Positions 17,504 through 26,800 of a stretch of 64,000 bases of DNA are shown piece after piece. Position 1 is the first letter of the stretch; each line of letters starts with the position of its first letter. The stretch is from Nocardia jiangxiensis NBRC 101359 (GTDB taxonomy: Bacteria > Actinomycetota > Actinomycetes > Mycobacteriales > Mycobacteriaceae), in NCBI RefSeq assembly GCF_000308615.1, contig NZ_BAGB01000041.1, positions 186,001-250,000 of the forward strand. The letters are read 5' to 3'. The notes under the pieces were generated by a model. That model ran no database searches. It was not told where the DNA came from and worked only from the letters and a program-made list of their open reading frames with translations. A program made the position numbers and the translations under genes.

Positions 17504-18589
17504 GTGCATCATCCGACCGGGCTTCGCCGCTCGCACCGAGTTCGCCTCGTTGCGGTGTGCGCGGCGGCGATGTTGGCGGGTGGCCACGGGATGGCGGTGG
17601 CCCCCGCCGACGCCGCGCCCGCCGACCCCGTGACGGCCGCCTCGGCGCATGCCCGGCCCGGTCCCGACGGATCACATCTGCTCACCGCCGTGGCCGGACG
17701 CGGACGCGTGGTAGAGCTGACCGTCCACTCCGCCGCCATGCGCCGCCCGATCTCCGTGGAAGTGCTTCCCCCACCGGATATCTCCCGTCGCGCGCCGGTG
17801 CTGTACCTGCTCAACGGCATCGACGGGGGCGGCGGTCCGAGCGGCTGGAGCGGGGGCGGCAACTGGCTCACCCGCACCGATGCGGCGCGGTTCTTCGCGG
17901 ACAAGCAGGTCACGGTCGTGATGCCGGTCGGCGGGGCGGGCAGTTTCTTCGCTGATTGGCGCGCCGACGATCCGGTGCACGGTCGTCAGCGCTGGACCAC
18001 CTTCCTCACCCGCGAACTGCCCCCGATCATCGATTCGGCGTTCGGCGGGGCGGGGGGGAATGCGATCGCGGGCCTGTCGATGGCGGGCGTGTCGGTGTTC
18101 GAGCTGGCCCTGGCCGATCCGGAACTGTATCGCGGGGTGGGGTCGTTCAGCGGCTGCGTGCGCACCAGCGATCCACTCGGGCAGCTGATGGTCGACGCGA
18201 TCGTCACCGCGACCGGGGGCGACAGCCGGAACATGTGGGGCCCGCCCACCGATCCGGCATGGCGGGCCAACGATCCGTATCTGCACGCCGAACGGCTGCG
18301 CGGGCTGGCACTGTACGTCGCGTCCGGGAACGGCTTACCTGGACCGCTGGACACCCTCGACGGTCCGGGGATCGGGCACAATCCGATGAAGCTGGGCGAT
18401 CAACTCCTGGTCGGCGGCATCCTGGACGCACTGGCCGGGCGATGCACGCAGGAGTTGCGAGATCGGTTACGGCAGTTGAACATTCCCGCGAAGGTCGTGC
18501 TCCGCCCGGACGGCACCCACTCGTGGGGCTACTGGCAGCAGGATCTGCACAACGCGTGGCCGACGCTCAGCGCGGCGCTGGATCGGTGA
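17504..18589 (+). CDS. Secreted antigen-85-like acyl/mycolyltransferase, second copy
   Basis: The 361-residue protein has an export signal (Arg-rich start, hydrophobic about 14-35, ADA/APA cleavage region). Catalytic Ser192 lies in GLSMAG, followed by MWGPPTDPAWRANDP and His339 in THSWGYW. It aligns along its length with the protein at 1178-2257. GTG 17504 is preferred over ATG 17489 because GGGGAGG sits six bases before it and inside the longer version. It is divergent from the fadD fusion gene, so ligase, PKS, PapA, transferase and MmpL are all present in one locus. Its product probably acts in the periplasm on acylated trehalose or a similar glycolipid. Confidence 0.88.
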   Translation: MHHPTGLRRSHRVRLVAVCAAAMLAGGHGMAVAPADAAPADPVTAASAHARPGPDGSHLLTAVAGRGRVVELTVHSAAMRRPISVEVLPPPDISRRAPVLYLLNGIDGGGGPSGWSGGGNWLTRTDAARFFADKQVTVVMPVGGAGSFFADWRADDPVHGRQRWTTFLTRELPPIIDSAFGGAGGNAIAGLSMAGVSVFELALADPELYRGVGSFSGCVRTSDPLGQLMVDAIVTATGGDSRNMWGPPTDPAWRANDPYLHAERLRGLALYVASGNGLPGPLDTLDGPGIGHNPMKLGDQLLVGGILDALAGRCTQELRDRLRQLNIPAKVVLRPDGTHSWGYWQQDLHNAWPTLSAALDR

Positions 18590-20021
18590 GACCGGCCTCG
18601 GTCCCGTCGTGCCGCGGCGGTTCGGGCAGCAGCAGCGTCACTCCGGCCAGTCCGGCGGCGGCCACGGCGATCGCAGCGAACATCGCGATACTCCCGCCGA
18701 GCGTGTGCGCACGGAAGAACACCGTGCTCAGCACCGCCAGACCGACCGCGTTGCCGATCTGTTCGAGAGTGGGCAGCAGACCCGAGGTCTCCCCCATCTG
18801 CCCCTGATCCAGCCCCGCGAGCATCACCGGCTGCAACTGCAGCCCGAACACCCCCACGCCCAGGCCCGAGACGAAGACCGGAACCACCGTCAGCGCCACG
18901 CTGATCGCACCGTCGGTCAGCACCAGGTACACCGCGGCCACCGCCATACATCCGGCGTAGAGGGCGATGCCGCCGGCCAGTGAGCGAACACCCCAGCGTC
19001 GCACCAACAGTGGCGCCGCGAGCGCACCCGCCCCCGCCCCCAGCGCGAACACGGTCATCGCGATCCCGGTGCGCAGCGCCGAGAAGTGCAGTTCGTCCTG
19101 CAGCGTGATGGAGGCGGCGAAGACGAATGCGGTGAACATGCCGAAGAATCCGGTCACCAGAATCGAGCCGACGGCGAATCCGCGGTTGGCGAACAGGTCC
19201 GGGCGCATCAGCGGGCCGCGCCCGCGGCGGATCAGAACACGTTGGTACACGAGGAATCCCGCGCCCAGCGCGATCGCGGCCAGCACGATAACCACGGACA
19301 GCGCCCGCCACCCGTGCTGCTGGACGTCGGCCAGCGCGTACAGCAGCGCGAGCAGGCTCGCGGCCGACAACACCACACCGCCCAGATCCAAACGCGCGCC
19401 GTCGGATTCGGCTCCGACGTGCAGAAAACGGGCCGCGAGCGCGAAGGCCACGATGCCCAGCGGCAGATTGATCAGGAACACCCAGTGCCAGCCCAGGCCC
19501 CACAGATTCAGCGTCAGCAGGATCCCGCCCAGAATGGGACCGACCATGCCCGCCCCGCCCGCGGCCAGCCCGTACAGCGCGAACACCTGCGGATGGCGGC
19601 TGCGCGGAAAACTCGCCGCCAGGATCGCCAGGGTCTGCGCGGCCATCGCGCCTCCGGCGATACCCTGCACGATCCGCGCGATCACCAATTCGGTTGCTCC
19701 GGTTGACATTCCGCACCAGACCGAGGCCGCCGTGAACGCCACCGCGGCCACCAGGAACAACCTGCGACGCCCCCACAGCGCGCCCAGGCGCGCCGCGGTC
19801 AGCAATGTGCAGGCGAATGCGAGCGAATATCCCGAGATCACCAGCAGCTGAGCCGAGGACGAGGCGGCCAGATCCCGGGTGATGTCCGGCAGCGCGGTAT
19901 TCACGATGGTCACATCGATCATCTGCATGAACACCGAGATCAGGCAGGCGCCGAAGGTCAGCCAGGCGGCCAGTTCCCCGCGCACGGCTGCTGTGGGATT
20001 GCGAACACCGATTCCGGCCAC
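18567..20021 (-). CDS. DHA2-type MFS exporter (14 TM)
   Basis: The 484-residue, highly hydrophobic protein has MFS motifs: DVTIVNTALPDI after TM1, LGALWGRRR between TM2 and TM3, and a GPILGG motif C in TM5. It has about 14 membrane segments, as in EmrB/QacA drug:proton antiporters. Start GTG 20021 has GAGGTG seven bases upstream. It overlaps the convergent antigen-85-like gene by 23 bases and is divergent from the lipase. It may export a lipid or drug; its part in the lipid pathway is only suggested by position. Confidence 0.9.
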   Translation of the reverse strand: MAGIGVRNPTAAVRGELAAWLTFGACLISVFMQMIDVTIVNTALPDITRDLAASSSAQLLVISGYSLAFACTLLTAARLGALWGRRRLFLVAAVAFTAASVWCGMSTGATELVIARIVQGIAGGAMAAQTLAILAASFPRSRHPQVFALYGLAAGGAGMVGPILGGILLTLNLWGLGWHWVFLINLPLGIVAFALAARFLHVGAESDGARLDLGGVVLSAASLLALLYALADVQQHGWRALSVVIVLAAIALGAGFLVYQRVLIRRGRGPLMRPDLFANRGFAVGSILVTGFFGMFTAFVFAASITLQDELHFSALRTGIAMTVFALGAGAGALAAPLLVRRWGVRSLAGGIALYAGCMAVAAVYLVLTDGAISVALTVVPVFVSGLGVGVFGLQLQPVMLAGLDQGQMGETSGLLPTLEQIGNAVGLAVLSTVFFRAHTLGGSIAMFAAIAVAAAGLAGVTLLLPEPPRHDGTEAGLTDPAPR

Positions 20022-20237
20022 TTCTGCGCACCTCGATCACTGATTGCCCCGACGAATCCGCTGGAGCGTATCGACGTCGCCGCCACCGTCGAGCCCACAC
20101 CGGGCAAGACCTTGGCACCCCACAAAAGAGCGGGCCCGCTACTGTGAACCCGCATCGAATCCGCCCGTCCACCGGCCGCGATACGCGGTCGTTCTCGCTA
20201 GTGTGTTCCTGGTCGAGTGGTTCCCCGTTTCGGACGA

Positions 20238-21656
20238 ATGACGAGCATTGTGAAACCCCTGCGCACAATTGTGATCATCGCGTTGGCCGGATGTCTGCTG
20301 ACGACACCGAATCTCGGTGTCGCTTCGGCCGCACCCGCCGACGCGGGCCCCAGCGGTCCGCAGCAGTGGATCGACAACACTGTTCCCGCACCGAACCTTC
20401 CGGCTGCGCCGTCGCCGCACGAGGCCCGGCTTTCGCCGCAGCAGGCGGCGCTGTGGCGGGCCATCCAGTCCCCGCCGGCCGGTGATCCGATCTTCGATTC
20501 CTGGCCCGCCGACCTGAACGGGCTACGTCCGGGCGACATCATCTCCGCGCGCGATGTGACCGCGACCTCGGCCCTGCTCGCGGCGGTGCCCATCCAGCGT
20601 GCGCTGCTGCTGAAGTTCCGCACCACCGACGGCAACGGCAAGCCCTCCTTCGGCACCGCCACCCTGGTGGTCCCGGCCGCGGCTTGGACCGGATCCGGCG
20701 GCCGCCCGGTGGTGGTGAACGCGCTGCCGATCAACTCCCTCGGGCTGCGCTGCACGCCGAGTTATGCGATGGCGCACGGCCTGCACTCGAAATTCAGTGT
20801 CGGAGACCTGATTCCGCCGACGACGTGGTGGGGTCTGTCACACGGTTACGCGGTGCTGATCCCCGATCACGAGGGACCGCGGATGGCGTACGCGGATCCG
20901 AACGTGGCCGGGCACATCGTGCTGGACGCCATTCGCGCCGTGCGCGCGAAGGAACCGAATCAGTTCTCCCGCAGTCGATTCGCGATCGGCGGTTACTCCG
21001 GCGGGGCGATCGCCTCGTATTCCGCGGCGATGCTGCAGCACGAGTACGCGCCGGATCTGGACGGGATGCTGGCGGGCGCAACGACCGGCGGCCTGGTCAC
21101 CGACTACCGGAACATCGCGCACAAGTTCAACGGCAATATGGCCTCCGGAATCCTCATGGTGGTGGCGTTGGCCGCCGCGCGGGAACATCCCGAACTGCTG
21201 CAATATCTCAACAAGCTGGGCCAGTGGGTCGCGACCTCGCCGGTGAAGGACACCTGCGGGGACAGCAACGGGCCGCTCGGGGTGACCGGCGTCCCGATCC
21301 AGATCGCCACCACCATCGCCGATCCGCTGAACAGTCCACTGGCGCAACAGATCTTCGACACATGGGATCTGCGCGAACGCACCTCCGGCGCACCGCTGTA
21401 CATCTATCACGCGATATGGGACATCTGGATTCCGGAGCAGGATTCGAAGAATCTGTTCGCGAACCAGTGCGCGCGCGGTGTGCGGACGGTGACCCGCACG
21501 GTGCCAGGTGAACATGCGATCGGCATGTTCGCCGGATTCATCGGGGCGACCCAGTGGCTCGACGAGCGGCTGCAGGGCCGCCCGGCCCCGAGCGACTGCC
21601 CGGCAGAGGCCGCCGAGCCCACGACCCACGCCGCGCCGACGATACCGGCTAGGTAG
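20238..21656 (+). CDS. Secretory lipase (LIP family)
   Basis: The 472-residue protein has a clear signal peptide (KPLR, then IVIIALAGCLLT, cleavage near ASA about residue 33). It belongs to the LIP family of secreted lipases: nucleophile Ser254 in GYSGGAIAS, the DHEGPRMAYAD segment, and a C-terminal HAIG region for the catalytic His. It hydrolyses or transfers acyl groups outside the cell. ATG 20238 is preferred; GTG 20217 would add seven residues. Its stop overlaps the end of the convergent unknown gene by 8 bases. It may remodel the lipid made by the neighbouring PKS/PapA system. Confidence 0.85.
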   Translation: MTSIVKPLRTIVIIALAGCLLTTPNLGVASAAPADAGPSGPQQWIDNTVPAPNLPAAPSPHEARLSPQQAALWRAIQSPPAGDPIFDSWPADLNGLRPGDIISARDVTATSALLAAVPIQRALLLKFRTTDGNGKPSFGTATLVVPAAAWTGSGGRPVVVNALPINSLGLRCTPSYAMAHGLHSKFSVGDLIPPTTWWGLSHGYAVLIPDHEGPRMAYADPNVAGHIVLDAIRAVRAKEPNQFSRSRFAIGGYSGGAIASYSAAMLQHEYAPDLDGMLAGATTGGLVTDYRNIAHKFNGNMASGILMVVALAAAREHPELLQYLNKLGQWVATSPVKDTCGDSNGPLGVTGVPIQIATTIADPLNSPLAQQIFDTWDLRERTSGAPLYIYHAIWDIWIPEQDSKNLFANQCARGVRTVTRTVPGEHAIGMFAGFIGATQWLDERLQGRPAPSDCPAEAAEPTTHAAPTIPAR

Positions 21657-22368
21657 CCAACTCCAGCACGGCCTGCGGATCCCACGGCATCGGCCCCACC
21701 GGGAAGCCGAGCCGCACCAACCGGTGCGGCTCGGCCGCCTCGAAATGCGCCACCGCCGGGGGCAAGAATCCGCCGATCACCCTGTCCGCCAGCATGTTCA
21801 GGTGCGGCAGGCGCGGACGCAGCCGCACCTGACGACAACGGATGCGCCCGGCCGGAACGTCGATACTCGCGCACTGTTCGACCCGCACGGACAACGGCAG
21901 GTGGACCGAGTAGGCCAGCCACAGATCCACCGATTCCTCCACTCCCTCGGTGAAGTCCAGGCCGCGCAACAGGACCAGCCCGCCCAGCAGCGGCATCACA
22001 TTCGCCGGGAACGGTGTGATCATCCCGCCGAACTGCAGATGCTCCACCCCCAGGAACCGGCCCTCCTCACGGGAGACCACGACTCCGCCGGATCGCGATT
22101 CGGCACAGTAACTTTCGGCGTGCAGACCCTCCTGCACCCGGCGGAATCGCTGATGCACCGTCATCTCGAAGTCGCCGACGCTCGCCCGGGCCTCGACCAG
22201 CGAGGCGTAACCGTCCGGTTCGCGGGTGATCACCCCGGTCAGATCGAGTCGGCCGGGCCGGCCCTCGACCAGGACCGGGTAGACGGTCCGCTCGCCGTCG
22301 GGGATGCCGGGGTCACGAAAGACCGTGTGCACCTTGAACTCCTGTCGGATCAACGGTCGAAGAGTCAC
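21649..22368 (-). CDS. Protein of unknown function coupled to papA
   Basis: I do not recognise this 239-residue protein. It has no signal peptide or membrane segment, is rich in predicted beta strands, and carries two blocks that look like a repeated lipocalin or DUF-like strand pattern (LDLTGVITREPDG, VRLRPRLPHLN). GTG 22368 overlaps the papA stop as GTGA, which implies translational coupling, so it is the third gene of pks-papA-unknown. The much longer upstream start would run through papA and is rejected. It may handle the PapA product, as an accessory or lipid-binding factor, but that is inference from position. Confidence 0.75.
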   Translation of the reverse strand: MTLRPLIRQEFKVHTVFRDPGIPDGERTVYPVLVEGRPGRLDLTGVITREPDGYASLVEARASVGDFEMTVHQRFRRVQEGLHAESYCAESRSGGVVVSREEGRFLGVEHLQFGGMITPFPANVMPLLGGLVLLRGLDFTEGVEESVDLWLAYSVHLPLSVRVEQCASIDVPAGRIRCRQVRLRPRLPHLNMLADRVIGGFLPPAVAHFEAAEPHRLVRLGFPVGPMPWDPQAVLELAT

Positions 22369-23768
22369 ACTCGGGCGGCATCTCCGGCGACCTCGGCGAA
22401 TACCGCGGCCATCGCGGTGATGTAGCGGTCCACCGACTCGTGCGCGACGGGCGTGTCCGGATAGATGACACTCAACGTGGTGTGCTCGGGAAAACGGTTG
22501 ATCCACATCAGCACCTCCTCCGAGGCCGCCCGGTTCGCGTACACCCCGCAGTCGGCCATGTCGAAGTACTCGCTACCGGACAACTCGCGGGTGTCCACGT
22601 AGGAGATCATCGGATGTCCCGAGCCGGGTCCGGCCTTGATCTCCGGATCGGACTGCAACAGGTGCAGCACCCGGTGCAGCGCGGTGGGCGCGAGCAGCAG
22701 CCCGTCGTCGTAGGCGCGCTGCGCCATCGGCACCATGCGGGTGAACGGGGTCTTCGCACCGATCGGGAAGGCCACCGGCACCAGGTTCACGTACCAGCCC
22801 ACCGACGCGCGCTCGGCCGCCGAGACGCGAGTGCTGATCGGCGTCATGCCGAAGTAGTAGTCGCTGCCGGTCAATTCGCGTTCGGCCAGCGCCGCCGCGG
22901 CGAAGATGCCACCGGCGAATTCGGCCCCCTGATCGCCGCAGAGGCGGTCGAACCGTTCGGCCGCGGCCGCGTCCAGCAGCGTGACGGTGCGGTGCGCGCT
23001 GCGGTTGTAACCGTCCAGGCGTTTGCCCAGATCCAGTGGGAAGGAAGGCAATCGGCCGTCGTTGCCGCGCAACAGCTGTCCCCACCGCCGCACGCCGGGC
23101 GAAGTCAGGCTCAGCTGTTCGCTGTAGGCGCGCTCGCGGGCGCAGTAGTCCAGATGGCTGGCCGGTTCGGTGAGCATGCCGGTGTCCTGCCACACCTGCG
23201 CGACGTACAGCATCGCCAGTTCGAATCCGGCGATGTACTGGCCGAATCCGTCGGTGTGCAAATGGTCCGCGGCCAAGTACACGGTGGTGGATTCGGCGCG
23301 CTCGATGGCGCCGAAGGTGAAGCAGTCCCAGTTGAACGGTCCCGGGGTGGTCTTCTCGACGTGGTCGCGGATACTTTCCGCGTCGTACATCTCACCGTGG
23401 TCGACCGGGACGAATTCGACCGCCTCGGCGGGCACCAGATGCCGCCGGACCGTCCCGCCGGGGCCGAGGGCGAACCAGGTGCGAAAGCTGTCGTGCCGTA
23501 ACAGGAATGCGTTCACCACCCGGGTCATCGCCTCGCGATCGAGGTCCCCGGCGGGGATCTCGGCGGTCACCACACACAGGCCCGAATACCGGAAACCCGC
23601 CTCGCGGTGCCGATCCGCCAGGCGCAGATACTCCTCCTGCTGATGTGCGGGCGGGACGGGATGCGCCGGGGCGCGGGCGGCCCGCTCGAGTGCCTGCGGC
23701 GAGGCCACCCAGCTGGTGAGGCGGCCGGGCGCTGGTTCCCACTCATCGATCAGACCGAAACCGACCAC
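22365..23768 (-). CDS. PapA-like acyltransferase of the PKS operon
   Basis: The 467-residue condensation-fold protein has HxxxDG as DHLHTDG (H169, D173, G174) and a later SFPLDLGKRL/AFPIGAKTPF architecture typical of polyketide-associated acyltransferases. In sulfolipid, DAT/PAT and trehalose polyphleate loci, PapA transfers PKS-made acyl chains onto trehalose. GTG 23768 has GAGGA upstream. It follows the PKS gene by 110 bases and is translationally coupled to the unknown protein after it. It is paralogous to the gene at the left edge of the window. Confidence 0.9.
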   Translation of the reverse strand: MVGFGLIDEWEPAPGRLTSWVASPQALERAARAPAHPVPPAHQQEEYLRLADRHREAGFRYSGLCVVTAEIPAGDLDREAMTRVVNAFLLRHDSFRTWFALGPGGTVRRHLVPAEAVEFVPVDHGEMYDAESIRDHVEKTTPGPFNWDCFTFGAIERAESTTVYLAADHLHTDGFGQYIAGFELAMLYVAQVWQDTGMLTEPASHLDYCARERAYSEQLSLTSPGVRRWGQLLRGNDGRLPSFPLDLGKRLDGYNRSAHRTVTLLDAAAAERFDRLCGDQGAEFAGGIFAAAALAERELTGSDYYFGMTPISTRVSAAERASVGWYVNLVPVAFPIGAKTPFTRMVPMAQRAYDDGLLLAPTALHRVLHLLQSDPEIKAGPGSGHPMISYVDTRELSGSEYFDMADCGVYANRAASEEVLMWINRFPEHTTLSVIYPDTPVAHESVDRYITAMAAVFAEVAGDAARV

Positions 23769-23798
23769 GACATGTCCTCACTTCCCGGTGCGCGCCGA

Positions 23799-23837
23799 CG
23801 CACGGCCCACCCCGCGGATGCTCGGTCGGGCCGTGCG
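23799..23837 (-). terminator. Hairpin between pks and papA
   Basis: CGCACGGCCC (23799-23808) pairs perfectly with GGGCCGTGCG (23828-23837) around a 19-base loop. It sits in the only sizeable gap of the operon and could attenuate transcription between the PKS and papA. Confidence 0.45.
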
Positions 23838-23878
23838 CGGCACGCGGTCTCGTTGGGTTGATCCACTCGCCGCAGCGG

Positions 23879-26800
23879 TTACGCCCCGGCCTCGGAATTC
23901 GCCAGGACCAGCGGCGAATCCACGGCTGCGGCGCCGTTCGCGGCGCCGTTGGCCACCGCGACCTGCTCGGCGGCCGCGCCGACCGGAACGGGTTGCGGCG
24001 CTTCGGTTTCCGATGTCGAGGTCGCCGAGGCCAGAATCAGCTCGGCCACCTTGGGTCCGGCCTGTTCCAGGCTGAACGAGCGGCCCATCTGCAGGGACAT
24101 CAGATCGATGCCGAGCGTCTTGGTCACCCGCGCGCCCAGTTCCACCGCCATCAGCGAATCCAGGCCCAGTTCCGGCACCGGGACGGTCATATCGATCGAC
24201 TCCACCGGAACGCCCATCACCACCGCGAGTTCCTCGGCCATCTTGCGGGCGATGAACGGGCCGCGCTTGACCTCCTCCATCTCCGCCAGCTCATCGCGCA
24301 GCTGGGCCAGCTCCGAGGTGTCCTCGGCCGAGGCCTGCGCCAGCGCGGTGGTGCGCCCGGTCCGGGCCAGCTGCGGGAATGTGCCGGTGAGCTTGGCCCA
24401 GTCGGTCGGGATGATGGCCGCCCGGGTCGCGCCCAGGCGCAGGGTCTGCTCCAGATAGGCGGTGGCGTCGGCCATATCGATCGCGCCGAAGCCGACCAGA
24501 TCGAGATATTTCACCGCGGTCTCGTCGGCGGCCATACCGCCGGTCGCGCCGGACAGGTGGCCCCAGCCGACGCACAGCGCCCGCTCGCCGGCGCGGGACC
24601 ACTGCTCGGCCAGCGATTCCACCGCGACATTGGCCGCGCAGTAGTTGTACTGACCGTAGATCCCGTACATCGAACCGCCGGAGGAGCACAGCACGAACAT
24701 GTCCAGCGTGATGTCGGCGTCCGCGATCGCCTGGTGCAACACCCGGGCACCGTGCACCTTGGGCCGGTACACCCGGTCGAGCTGATCGTGTTCCATCAGC
24801 GCGATGCGGTTGTCGGCCACCGCGCCCGCCGCGTGGAACACCCCGCACAGCGGATGTTCGGCGGTATGCGCGCGGGTCACCATCGCCGCGACGGCCTCAC
24901 CGTCGGTGACGTCGAGCCTCTCCTCCAGCACCTCGACCCCGATGGTGCGCCAAGCCTCGAGCTGCGCACGGGCGTCCTCGGTGCTCGCACCACGGCGTCC
25001 GGCCAACACCAGCCGCCGGGCACCCCGCATGACCAGCCAGCGGCCGATGGCCATGCCGAAGCCGCCGAAGCCTCCGGTGACCAGATAGGTTGCGTCACTG
25101 TCGATGTCGAGTTCGGGAAGATACGACCGGACCGGCGGTTCCGGATCGTCGATGCGCAGGGCGATCCGGGTGGTGCGGGTCGAGCGGATGGTCTCCTCGA
25201 ATGCCTTGGCCACATCGCGGGTGTCGAACATGGTGTATTCCAGCGGCTGGTACACCCCTTCCAACACCCGCTGGTAGACCCGTTGCAGCAGGGCGGTCAG
25301 GCGTTCGGGGCGCACCGCGACCAGCCGGTCCAGATCCATCGAGAAGTAGGCGACGTTCTTGTCGAAGTTGCTCATCTCGAGCAGTCCGCCGGTGTAGATG
25401 TCGGCCTTGCCGACCTCCACGATCCGCCCGAATTCGGCCACGGCGTTGAAGTTCTGCCGCAGGATCTCCCCGGGAGCGCTGCTGAGTACCACGTCCGCAC
25501 CGGCGCCGCCGGTGATGGCGAGCACGTCGTCGACGAAGTTCAGCGAGCGCGAATTCACCGCGTAGTCCGCGCCCAGGGTCAGGATGTGCGCGCGCCGCTC
25601 GTCGGTACTTGCGGTGCCGATGATGCGGGCCCCGCGCGCCTTGGCGACCTGGATGGCAGCAGTGCCGACGCCGCCGGCCGCACCGTGGATCAGCACCGTC
25701 TCCCCCGGCTCGAGCCGCGCGAGATCGTGCAACGCGTATTCGGCGGTGCCGAAAGCGATTGTGCTGGTGCAATATCCGGGATCGGTGTCCGCTGGCAACG
25801 GGATGGTCAGCGACCGGTCCGCGAGGGCGAAGCGGCGCATCATGCCCTTGGCCGCGATCGCGACCAGATCACCGACGGCCAGATCGGTGACGCCCTCGCC
25901 GAGCCGGGTGATCTCCCCGACGCCCTCCATCCCCGGCACGGTGCCGAAGTAGGTCGGCGCGAGCTCGCGTTCGCCGAGCAGTCCGATGACCTTCAGCGGA
26001 TCCTTGTAGTTCAGGCCGATCACCTGCATGCGGACCTCGGCCTGATCCGGACCCGGCGCCGGGCGCGGACATTCGCGCCAGGCCAGTGCGGACAGCACCC
26101 GGGTGCGCGGCAGCTCCAGGGTGAAGTTGGCCTCCGGATCGGTCAGCGCGCGATCGGTGTCCAGCTGCTCGAGTCGCTCGGGCAGCGGTTTGGTCACCAC
26201 CGGAGCCCAGCGCACCCCCTCGCGCAACAGCACCTCGTCGGTGTTGTCCAGCGAGAACGCCCCGGGCACAGCCAGTTCCGCGACCAGATCGGCGATCGGG
26301 CCGCCGGGTTCGGTGTCGATCAGCCGCCAGCGCAGCGCGGTCTGCTCGTTCAGCAGCACCCGTCGCGCACCGGCGAGCGCGGCCTGCGCGGAGTCCGGTG
26401 TAGCCGGGGTGTGCGGCAGGGCGAAGGCCCGTTCGGTCACCAGGGTGACGTGGCAGGCGCCGTCGCCGAAGACCGATTGTGGTGTGCCGTCCGCGGACTC
26501 CGGATTCGCGAATTCGTGTACGGCCACGGCGATTCGCTTGAGGGTCCACAGCTGTGCGAGATCGTCCTGCTGGTCGGGTCCGGCGACCAGGACCACGTGC
26601 AGCCGCCGGGTGCCCTCGTCCCGACCGGCCTGCAGGAGTTCGGTGAGTTCCGGCTCCAGTTCGGAGCCGGGCGAATCCACCTGGTACAGCCGCGATCCCG
26701 GGATCGCCTCGGCCAGTTCGGTTGCCCGGGCACTCTTTCCGAGCGCGATGATCAGGGTGGTGGCCGATCCGGCGTCGGCCAGTGCGGCCGGATCGATCGG

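Noticed and set aside
22365..23768. Reading the condensation-fold gene as an NRPS component
   Set aside because: No adenylation or carrier domain is in the locus; the PKS/MmpL context and stand-alone size fit PapA.
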